From Elmis aenea (taxonomy: Eukaryota; Arthropoda; Insecta; Coleoptera; Elmidae): DNA of 64,000 bases. Made by a program: the position numbers and the translations under genes. This document shows, in pieces, positions 35,201 through 47,200 of the stretch. Numbering within the stretch: the first letter of the stretch is position 1; each line of letters begins with the position of its first letter. The notes under the pieces are model-generated. The model searched no databases and was not told the DNA's origin. It saw only the letters and a list, made by a program, of their open reading frames with translations. The stretch is from positions 9,713,222 through 9,777,221 of the forward strand of contig OX393583.1 in the NCBI GenBank assembly GCA_947652605.1, written 5' to 3'.

Positions 35201-38200
35201 GTATTTTATAGCCAGGCATATAGTATCATAGCGAAGTATGTTCAGCATCGGCCTTTATCCCCACCACTCAAAAATTCAATGAGCCGGCCCGCCATAACGA
35301 AGGTCCCGATTACACCCAACTTTCTTATTTTAAATGTATACACATACACAATTTAGCATCTATAAATTTCAAATATATATTTACCTAAATCCCTAAAAGG
35401 TCTTTTGAAATCATTTTCTTCAATCTCCACCACATCGTCGAATATTTCGTATGTGAACATATCTCCTTTTCCCAAAGACTTTTGAGCTGGTATCATATCC
35501 GGCAAGCGTCCTTTCCGTCTAAGAAGAATACTTTCATATTTTGCGAAGTGTTCGCGTAATTTATTACAAATTACATTATTTACGTCAGGGTAGCCTTGCA
35601 AAACTTCAACTATATCTGAATAACGCAAGCTAACGGTTTCAACGGCGGTTATTGTGTTGACCGTTACGAGAACCAGAACTCGGTGTAGCGTCTCCAAGAC
35701 TGGGAAAGCATCGCCTGCTTTCAAAACGGTGACTTCACCACGTTCTTTGTCTCCTGCCATAGAAGATCTTTGCTCGCAGTAACCTCTAAGAATGACGTGC
35801 ACCCAACTTGAGCGGTTGTCTGCCGCTGTGATGACCGAGTTGCGTGGTAACACTCTGACCACGGCTTTGGAAGCAATCGCTTCTAAAAAATCCTTATTGC
35901 AGTATTGAAATAACTTAATGTTTTTAAGGCATGATATTATTCGCTTCCTGATAACTTTATATTGAATTTCTCTAGGTGCATCGTGGAGTATATTGGCGTC
36001 ATCTGTACTTTGCGCGTTGTCGAAGTCCCATATAAACTTAAGCGCGCTATTAACTCGTACTTTCAACTCAGGATTTACCTGTAACGTTAAATAAATGTAT
36101 AAAGCAGGGCATGAAACCGGTTTTTTAAACCGGTTTAAAAAACCGGTTAACCTTTATTTTTTGTCCAAAATTGTGATTTTTAACTGAAACCGAAACCGTT
36201 ATTTTTAAAGGCAAAAAAAACGGTAACCTTTAACCAAAATAATAAAAAACCGTTTTTTTAAACATCTCTTTTTAATAAAAATTATTTTGAAAAAATACAA
36301 AATCTGTATTAAATGTGATTAGTTTACCAAAAGTAATTACTGAATGCTTGATTGTACATATATTATAAAATTATAAATAGATAATATCTTTTTATACTTT
36401 GCATTCCAAATCTGAATAATGTTAAAAACCGGTTAATTTAACCGGTTTTTTCAAAACCGGTTTTTTACGGAAAAAACCGGTTTTTCAACAAAAACCGTTA
36501 TAAAAATAAAGTTCTTGAATTCGGTTAACCGTTAACCAAAATTTTTTTCGGTTTCTAGCCCTGGTATAAAGGTGTCCCAAATTCGAGTAAATGCATGGGG
36601 ATCTCGCTTCTCTTAAGAGTTACAAGGTCGGTAAAATTAGGGCACAGATGCTCATCAAATATCTGCAAAGAAAATTTTCATAGCTATCTTAATTCAAAAG
36701 TTAATCAAGAAAAACAGAAAAAATTAATTTTCGTTTTTTGTCTGCCCCATTTCCTACATTTTTTCAGATATCGACAATCTGGAAGCAAAGTCTCCACGGC
36801 AACTTCTTACGCTTTAAATTTCCAACAACGTTTCGTCTCTTTAGAAACAGCATTATTGCAAATTATACAATTAATCACGATCATATTAATGTCAAAGTGA
36901 TAGTTTTAACAACAAAAAAACAAAAAAAAGGTTCTTTTTTGTACAAGACCATTTGATTCAAAAATTGGACAAAATGAATTTTTCTTCAATTTTTGTGGTA
37001 AAATATCATTTTAGATATTAAGTGTCATTTATTATTGAAACCAGAAGACAAAATGCTATCCGACTATGAGATTCAAATTTTTTTGGCGTATTTAAAAAAC
37101 TCAAGTTGATGATGTTTCTGAAAACGTTGTTGGAAATTTTATGTTATCTCAAAATATAAAGCGTAAAAAGTTGTCATGGAGAAAAGCTTCAAGATTGTCG
37201 ATACCTTAAAAAATGTAGGAAATAGTGCAAAAACACGAAAATCAATGTTTTCAGTTTTTCTTGAATAACTTTTCAATTAAGACAGCTATGATAAATTTCT
37301 TTTCAGATATTTGAGCATCTAATTTCGCAACTTTGCCCTAAGTTAAACGACCTCGTAGCTCTTAAGATAAGCGAGATTCCCATGCATTTACTCGAATTTG
37401 GATATGTTGGTATTAAGACTTACATAGTCGAATAAGTAACAAAGTTGGACAGAATTGTATAAAAAATGGAAGGATGGTTTATTGTCCATTTATGATTAAA
37501 GATTTAAAAGATAAGGTGACCATTCGTCTCCGATTTTCGGGGCCAGTCCCTGAAACAAGACTCAAGTCCGGATTATTCTTGTCCCCGATTTTCACAATTT
37601 TCTCATTAACTTTAAAAATAATTAATGTAAGCTGTGGTACGGAACTGTCATCAGTGGCGTAGGCAGGAGGGGGCGTAATTAACTGATATTGCACCGGAAA
37701 ACTGTTTATTAGCATGAAAGCAATGAATATCGTGCTGCTAAAAAAGCTAAAAAAAAAGAGACTGGCGATCTATGAACGTTGCATGATTTTCACAAAAACT
37801 TGCGAGGATTTTTTTTGTAGCGTCCCCGAAACTTCGGAGAAAAAATAGGCACCTTGTGTAATCAAAAGTATTTTAATGTACAATATTGTGTGAGGTTACC
37901 AATAAAAACCAACTAAAAAATCGAATTGGTAATGATATGAATACAATCTAATACCTAATTAGACTAGACAAAATGTCAAAGTTCACTGATGCGATGTTTT
38001 CACTTACCCGATTTACAATCATGAAACGCTGTATTGCCTTAATGTAATCTTGATAAACGAGAAAACTTTGGAACTGAAGCATGTACGTACCACATAGCTC
38101 AGAAAAACAAAAGCAAAAAAAAAAATATCCTGCCACAAGAACAATTAACCCTACAAGTGTATCGAAGAGAGTGTACTGCATCACATCAAAGAAGCCTACT

Positions 38201-41200
38201 TTAAAAAACAAAAAGACGGAATAAAATAAGGCATTCAAAAACGTGTGTTTCGAAAAGTCAGAATTAAGCTGGCCTTGCAAATACAGATTATATTGAAGCC
38301 ACCCATATTTTTCACACTTTGGCTTAAAGCAAGCAGAAGCATATAACAGACAAGTGAACCAGTAAGCACAAATTATAAGCACTCCTGTATATTTAATTAG
38401 ACGAACTTTTACCGCGTCAAACCATATATCTTGTTCTTTTTCCAAAATGAAACTGAGACACCGATGGATTTTTAACAAACGAGGTATACGGAGGAGTGCT
38501 AAAGTCTGGTAATCCATATTAAGAAAAAAACCTACATAGTCGAACGGAATCGTTGCTAATAAATCGACTAGAAAGAATATATCTTTTAAACGCTTCAAGA
38601 CAATCAAACCAGGTTTACTAACGGTGTAGTTCTTTTTCTTAATAGCGGTGGACACTTGACAATATATGTCTATAAAATAAATCCAATCGAATAAAATGAA
38701 CATTAAGTATCTAAAGCTATTGATCTCACGAAGAAAGGCGATGTGATAAGGCAGGAAACAACACTGGAGAAACACACTTAAAAGAACGACGTAATCAAAG
38801 AACATACGAAAGCTGGATGAGGGTTCTAACACGAAAGGGCAACTGCCTTTGAGGCAAATCGCTTGAATTTTTAGTTCTACAGCGTCGCTTAACACAAGCA
38901 AGTCTAAATGCTTTGAAGAATGATTTGGATCGATCTTGATAGTCGCCTCCTCGTCGAATCCTTTTTTGACGTGACGATTTTGCACAGACAAGATTTGTCG
39001 CCACTGTTGTTTGATCCATTTTATGGAAGAATTTTTGTTTATGTCCAAAGGGTTTGTGTTTTTGTATTGTTGCACTAATTCGTTCATCATTCTTGCGTGT
39101 TTTATCATTTCGGTAATGCGATTTTGGAGTTGTCGGGTTTTGCCTGGATAATCGCAAAGTAATTTAGATAAGGATGACGATTTAAGTGTACGTAGTTCAC
39201 AGTATGTTGCACATCTGACGTTGGCTCTACTGGGTATGGCTAAAAAGCAAGACAGTTCTCCGAGTATGGTGCCAGTAGATAAAGACATAATGGGTGACTC
39301 ATCGTCTTCTTCGGTGAGGATCTGAAATTATTAATCTTATTTAAATGCTGCAAAATCCACATTCTTATACAAATCAAAGTTCAAAAAGTTCGTATTTATT
39401 ATTTTGCGCAAAAATCTATTCATCTATCAATCAGTTTCCAATATTTTGGCGTAAATGTGAACAAAAACTGTAAGCTATTACTGAAGACGAAGACAACAAA
39501 ATAAATATGCAGGGTGATTGAAATTTCGCTTATTATAATAGCTAGAGTATATGTTTAAATATGGCAAAGTTGCTAAATTTGGTGCTCATTAATAATCCAA
39601 AGAAAAATTGGAAATATCTCAAATGGTATCCGAGAAAATTAGGAAAAACTGGAAAATACGATTTTTGAAAATCGTCTGTAACTCCTTTGGAGTTTAAAAT
39701 ATTTTAAATGTGTAAAAACATTGCCGAAGCAACTTTTTAAGCCGAAACGGAAGGTGGTCAGAAATTTTTCCTGGATCGATTCGTGTTTGTTTTATGACAA
39801 CCAACTTTTTGTTTCTATGGGCGCAATTTTTGTTATTTACATAATCAAATAGAATTTATTTTTCTGAATCCATTGATGTATCACACATGGTATTTTACTT
39901 TTTCTTTCATTGTCAAATTTAAAAAAATACATTTTAAACAATAACCATTTAAATCAGGTAGGTCAGTCGTAGTAGTTTATGTTGTTATGTTGTTTTAAAA
40001 TATTTCATACTCCAAAGGAGTTACAGACGATTTTCAAAAATCGTATTTTCCAGTTCCAGTAGTATTTTAGTCGCGACCGAGTACAGACGTGTTTTGTATA
40101 GTAAGCGTTGCATTGCATTGCAATACATATTGTGCAATAAGCATGGCTAATTGCCCTACATGTAAGGAAGACATAAGAAGAACAACTAAATATGTCAAGT
40201 GTTTCGGTTATTGTGGAGATTTTTATCATCAAAAATGTGCAAATATCGGTGACAAAACATATACTTTATTACAAGCTTGTACAAACATAGGATGGCGATG
40301 TGATCATTGTACGAGAAAGGGTACAGCAGACGTGATTAAAATGTTGCAAGAACTACAAGAAACTACCAAATTAATTGACGAAAAGATGTCTAAGCAGCAA
40401 GAATTACTCTGGAATCATGATGACATTCTGAAAGAGATTAATGAAAAAATTGAAGATCGAGGTGCTTCTATACACAATTTAACAGAAAAGATTGTCTCAT
40501 ATGCCGACAAAGTTATAAAGAATCAATCGGTATTGGTCATAAAACCAAAAAATGAGAAACAGAAAAGCTACACTACCAAAGAAGATCTGAAAGATAAAGT
40601 TGATCCAACATTAGTTGAAATTAGTGGGGGCTAAGAAATGCATCGAAAGGTGGAATTGTAATTGGTTGTCAAAAAAAAGAAGCGGTGGAAAAATTAAAAG
40701 AAGAAACTATTGAAAAATTGGGAGACAAATATGATGTAAATATACCGAACGCTAAGAAACCAAAAATAAAAATTGTTGGATTAAAAGAAGAACAAATGGA
40801 AGATAAAATAATAGAGTACATAAGAAAACAAAATCATTACATTAAGGATAACAGTATAATAAATTAGAACATATGTATAAAGTAGTAAAAGGAAGAAACA
40901 CGAGATTTACAGTAATTGTTGAAGTGGATGGTGAGACCTATTTTAATATTTTAAAAAACAAGGAAATAATAATAGGATGGGATGTATGTGTAGCGTACGC
41001 TCATCTTGGAATAACCAGTGTTTTAAATGTATGGGATTCTAACATAAGGCAGATAAATGTACCAAAGGTCAATGTTGTTCAAACTGCGGTGGAGATCATA
41101 AATACACTGAATGCAAAAATTACTATGAAAAATGTATTAATTGTGAAGCAGCTTATATGAAACTTAACATGAAACTAAATTCAAACCACAAGGCATCAGA

Positions 41201-44200
41201 TCATGATTGCCCGGTATATAAGAAAATATTAGATAATGAAATGAAAAAAGTTGACTATTCATCAATATACATATAGCAACGAAATAAGGTACTTGACGAA
41301 TATACGTACACGGTGTCAATTAAACTGAGCAAAGATAACTTCCGTTTACGTAATGAAATTACCCACATTGAATCGAAGTTCGCACCCTCAGCACATAAGC
41401 TACAATTATTTGTCGATTCGTTAAAATATGAATGTAAAACTTTTAATGCTAAAAAAGTAATTTATTTCAACTGCCAAGGATTTTTAAACAATAAAGATGA
41501 AATAACATTACTGATCTATAAATGGAAACCGTTGGTAAAATGCTTAACAGAGACCCACGCTGATTTAAATATAACCATGGATGAATTAAATATCGACGGA
41601 TACGCCATAGAAAATTGTACAACAGATAACAGACGCACCGGAGGAGTTCTGATTTTCATTAAAAATAGTTTAAAGTATGAAGTTAAAATAAATCTAAATA
41701 CAAAAAAAATTATTTGGTTGCTGGCTGTAGAATTCAAAATAGGTAAGGAGAAATACATGTTATCAGGTTTATACCACCCTCCTCAAAAAGAAGATGCTGT
41801 TTTCTTAAATATTTTTCAAGATTATTTATATAGTGTTATCGATTATGAAGGCGTAATTATAATTGTAGGCGACTTTAATTTTGATTTAAGTAAGACTTCT
41901 TACTATACCAATAAATGTAAGGATATTATTTATAAATATGGTCTTAAGCAAATTGTTTCAAATTATACTAGGATTACAGAATAAAGTTCAACTTTAATTG
42001 ACTATGTAATAACAAATTTTAAGGAAATAACCCATAAAGTGCATTTAACTCCCAAAATTAGTGATCACTGCATTATATCGTTACTTATTAATGACAACAA
42101 TTTGTATACTGATCAACAAAAAATTACAAAACGATCGTACAAAAATTATAATTCAGAAACATTTCAAAATGCATTGTTAACTACAACATGGAATAACGAA
42201 TCAAGTTATCAACAACTTTGGTTAAGTGCATACGCGACATAGTTAACGATTTTTGTCCAGTAATCGAATTGCAAATTCCATCTTCACATTATAATCATAA
42301 ATGGTTCAATACGGAAATACTAAATTAAATTAAATTAAGAGATGCGATGTATAGGGATGCTACTACTATACTAATAAAAATTTATGGAATGATTACAAAA
42401 AACTACGCAATGAAGTTGTTAGCCTAATAAATCGAGAAAAGGATAAATATTACAGGAAGATGATTGATAACAAAACAATAGACATGATAGTGTAAAACTA
42501 TGGAAAAATTTAAAAGAACTATTACCTGGCAACCGTAAAAATAACATACCTAGGGAAATAATATTTGATCAAATTGGTTTAACAGATGAAATAGCTATTG
42601 CGGAAAAGTTTAATAATTATTACTTTGTAAATAGTATTGATAAAATCGTAGAAGGTATTGACAATAATAAAAATCATAATAATGTTATAAATAATATAAA
42701 CTACTACTATAAATTTTCGAAATTTCAACCCATAGACATGGCAGAATTAAACCAAGTTATCAAAAGTCTATCTATTACAGGACCAAATGAGGAGGGAATA
42801 TCATCTAAAGTATTTAAAGACTCAATGTGTGTAATAGGGAATAGGTTATTAGACATAATTAACTTGTCGCTGAGAAAAGGGATCTTCCCAGAAAACTGGA
42901 AAACATAAACTATTATACCTATTCAGAAAGTACCTAACACTAAATTATGTCAAAACTTTAGACCGATCAATACAGTGCCCGTTTACGAAAACGTTTTAGA
43001 GCTAATTGTTAAAAGGCAAATTCTAGAATATTTACAGATTAATGATGTGATAGTGGATAACCAGTCGGGTTTTCGCAGTGGACATTCTTGTGAAACAGTG
43101 CTTCAGAATATTTGTGATCTGTGGTTTAGAAACATGGAAAATGGTGAAATAACACTAGCCGTATTTTTGGATTTTCGTAGAGCCTTTGAGACGATTAATA
43201 GAGAATTATTTATTAAAAAATTAGAAAAAATAGGGATAAGTGAGGTAGCATTGTCTTGGTTTAGATCATACTTACAAAAAAGACATCAAAAAGTTAAATA
43301 TAATAGAACTATATCATCTTGTTTAAAAACCACAAAGACATCAAAAAGTTAAATATAATAGAACTATATCATCTTGTTTAAAAACCACACATGGTGTACC
43401 ACAAGGAACCGTTCTGGGTTCTCTGATTTTTGTTGTTTATATAAACGATATGGTTAAATACGCCAAACATTGTGAAATAAAAATGTTTGCGGACGATACA
43501 ATGTTGTTTGTTAGTGAATTTAAAACAAGTGAATTAGTAGATAAGATGAATTTAGATCTAAGTAATATTTATGTATGGCTATGCGATAATAATTTATGTA
43601 TTAATGTTGATAAATCCAAATTTATGATTTTGGGAACTAAACACATAATATATAAAACAAATATTTATAATGCTAATCTGGATATAAAAATTAGCAACAC
43701 TAATTAGAAAGAGTAACCGAAATGAAATACCTTGGTGTTATATTAGATGAAAATTTAACGTTTAAGTTACACACAAAATACATGATGAACAAGATTTCCA
43801 AAAAGATTTTTCTCTTCAAAAGATGTAGCATACACATGAGTATGTACACTAGAGTTTTACTGTATAAAACAATAATAGCTCCTCATTTTGAGTTTTATGC
43901 TTCATTACTTATTAATTTAAATAAAAATGAACTTCAACAATTACAGAAATTACAAAATCGCGCCATGCGCACTATTTTAAAGTGTTCAATTCTTTCCCCT
44001 ATCAAGGTTATGTTAAATACACTTCAATTTATGAGTATTAATCAGAGAATAATATTTAGAACATTAGAGCTAGTTTTAAAAATTAAACTACAAAAAACAC
44101 CAAAATATCTGTATGAAAATGTAAAATTAGTCCATGAGATCCACAGTTAGAAAACTAGAAATAGGCTTGATTTCGTTATAGAGAGATGTACTAAAAGTCA

Positions 44201-47200
44201 AACTGCTCGTTCGTTATTTTATCAAGGTTTTAAAATATTTAATAATATGCCGCATCAAGTCAAAATAACCGTATAAACGCGGCAAACAGGGTATTCTATG
44301 CATTGCAAAAGCCTTTTATAAATAAGAGGGAAGTTAGTGGACCGACAAAAATTAAGATATACAACACAGTTTTTGTACCAGTCTTGGTATATGGAGCAGA
44401 GTCATGGAATCTAACAGAGAGACACAAATCCATGTTGACAGCATGCGAGATGAAATTCCTGAGAAGGACACTAGGGGTAACAAAGAGGGACAGAATAAAG
44501 AATGAAATAATAAGAGAGCGCCTGGGAGTAGAGTCATTACAAGAAAAGATAGAAAGAAAGCAGCTAAGTTGGTGGGGACACATGGTGAGGATGTCGGACA
44601 CAAGGACAGCAAAGAAAGTATGGAAAGTTAAGGTGAAGAAAAAAGGAAGAGGACGCCCCAGAAAAACGTGGGATAATCAAGTGTCGGAGGTATTAGCGAA
44701 GAGGGACAGCGAGTGGAACAGTGCCATTGAGATCGCAAAGGACAGGAAAAAATGGAAAGACGTATGCAAGAAAAGGCTAGGATGAACCCCAAAACCTCTA
44801 CACTGAAAGGTAGAAGAGGTCCGGATAAATAATAAATATCAAGTCAAAATATGTAATAATTATAAAAAGGGTATTAAATTAATTAAGGAGTACGTATTAG
44901 AACGCTCTTAAACTGTTATCTTAGATATTTAGAATTTAGAAGATTTTTAGATTTTTATTTTATTTCATTCTATTTTTATTTTTATTATATTTACTATTAC
45001 CTATGTAAATTATGTTACAATGTAATAACTTATTATTATTATTATTATATATTTGTCCTAATTTTCTCAGATACTCTTTGGATTATTAATAAGCACCAAA
45101 TTAAGCAATTTTGCCAAGATTAAACCTATACTCTAGCTATTATAATCAGCGAGATCCCCATGCTTCAACTCGAATTTCAATCACCCTGTATAAAAATGGT
45201 AGTATTTCGTTGAAAGCAATGAATTTGGTAGGTACTAATTGATTGCGTTTCTCTAATTTGAGGCACTAGACGTTAGCATCAAAAATTTGAAAACACTACC
45301 TGTAGTACTCCTGAAACAATGAAAATCATCTTTCCTTTGGTCTTGTTCAGTTTATATACATAATCACCGGCTAAGTAAAACTCGCACTTCATTACTAAAC
45401 TTAATGCCCTTTTAAAAGACACATCTTCTTCTCTGAACAAGTGCGAATGTCTAAAAGCTTCCCAAAATATGTCCAAACCAACTTCTTTTTGTAGAGACAA
45501 AGGCAATAATTTAAAAAACGGTGGCAAGTCTTTGATACCAGATCTCTTCTGAAAAAAATCGGTGTAGTATCTAATGGTCTTGTATTGCCATTCTTTTTTA
45601 ATTTCCCAATCGTCCAAAAGCCAATTAATCCGCTTCAATCGATCGTTAAACGAAAATCGGTGTTTAGTTTTTTTCGAAAACGCTGGTGTTAATCGTACAA
45701 AAATAAGCCAAAAGTGAAGAAAGAAGCCAACAAAATAAAGAGTTGTCAAAAGCGCTCGTTCAAAGACAGTTTCCGCTCTAAATGGCCCTGAAAAAATAAA
45801 CCAATTTAGATAATATTTTCGCCGAGTACATGTTTAGCAATCAATGCTACACAAATCGCAAGTGGCCGTGGTTAAAAAATATATAAGGTTCTGCTTTAGT
45901 GGTGCGTGCTTTTGAAAATTTAATATACAGGGATGCGCAAAAGTATGGAAAACAAATATCTAGAACACTATTAAAAATATTCCTATGAAATTTGGCATCT
46001 GAGCTTTATCGTATATTCCGGATTCGATAAAAATATTAAAGTTGCGATACGACTTCCGGTTCAACCGAAAACGGACCTAAACTTTGAACTTTTAAATAGA
46101 GCACTCTGTTAATTTTTATATTTTTGGATTCCTCTTTAAATTTACTTCAAAAAATGTAAAAGGTTGTATGGGGCTAAAGTCAACTGTTTTCGTTAAATTC
46201 ACATTTTTATGAACATTTTGAGCTATACAGCTTTTTCAAAAATTTTCAACATTTAAGAACTTTGAAATGGCAAGTAATTTTTTTTTTAAATTTAGGTTGA
46301 CAATAAGCTAACTAGCACTTTGCAAAACTCGCAACCAACGAAAATAAAGCATATTTCTCAGTAAAAGATAACTCAACAGTTTTACTGCAGGCATGTCGGT
46401 ACGGGCACATTGGAGGGCGGAATTGGACCCATAATAAATCCCCAAGAGCGCCGGACGAGCTCAAGATGTACTTGCTATCGTGTGCGGAGTGCAAGATTAC
46501 TTTATTAGCGAGATTTGACTTTCCAACGATTAAGCCGACCTGGACCACCCAAGTTTGTAACGGTCGCGCGGGAATGTTAGCGTCTTCAGCGTGGCGGTGG
46601 TTTTTGCGAAAACCGTAGATTGAACAAAGACTTCGTGGTCTGCAGACGGGTTTAACCTTGCGCTCTTAGCGACTTCCATTTTGGCCTTTGGAAGTAAGTT
46701 GTTTGGTTGCGTTTGGCAACTCGCTGAGTTGCGCCCCATGCTCTGTGAGTGCTTATTTGCAGGGCCGTGCGGTAGATTTTCTCAGTATGATGCAAGTGTT
46801 CAAAATGCCCCCCTTAAATGTTTTTTTTTAAATAACCTTTGATTGGGATTTTTTTTAAAACTGCACAATATGTACGAATACTATTTTAAAATAATGATAA
46901 CAACTATCAACTACAACAATCTACTACAGTTTTACCCTTCTAACTTTAACTTTAGCAAATTCGTTAATTAGGGATATGTAGTCTAGAATGGTAGCCAGTG
47001 TAGATTTAATAGAAATTAATGACAAATTTCTAAGTATTTTTTGGCTTATTGAACTTCTTAAGTGGTGTTTTGTTAATTTTAACTTGGGAAAACTTCTTTC
47101 CCACTAGCTACAGGGAGTCTTAATAAAATTCTCAGAGTAACAACAGTATTCGGATACAAAGTAATTAAGTTATTTTGGCACAAATAATTTAAAACATCCA

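Larger units (their letters stand above)
32800..35213 (+). pseudogene. P-element transposase remnant, interrupted twice
   Basis: Translations in changing frames give LSPIGIQRQNVLLCVKLFDE, then EPITNLQPENLAFLKNFVEC, and QFVLLGKFQTDPLEARFVQY with RQMSGACYNISVEQVLES, the C-terminal half of insect P-element (THAP9-like) transposases. Further on, LIYIGGYVINKLQTKIKCKI at about 34085 continues across an inserted PIF/Harbinger element into LPNYEKCECLFLYINDLDRG, ending with a stop at 35209. A palindromic MITE (about 33806-34015) also interrupts it. Several stops (33000, 33154, 33542) rule out function. The 5' half and both element ends were not identified. Confidence 0.8.
39507..45191. mobile_element. 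Foldback element split by two LINE fragments
   Basis: Left end TGCAGGGTGATTGAAATT, right end AATTTCAATCACCCTGTAT. Matching arm sequence includes CTAGAGTATATGTTTAAA (left) and TTTAAACCTATACTCTAG-like sequence (right, 45117-45135). Within the left part, AACTCCTTTGGAGT near 39681 pairs with 40010-40025. The right arm resumes at about 45057 after 5 kb of LINE sequence. Lies in channel intron 3. Confidence 0.75.
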
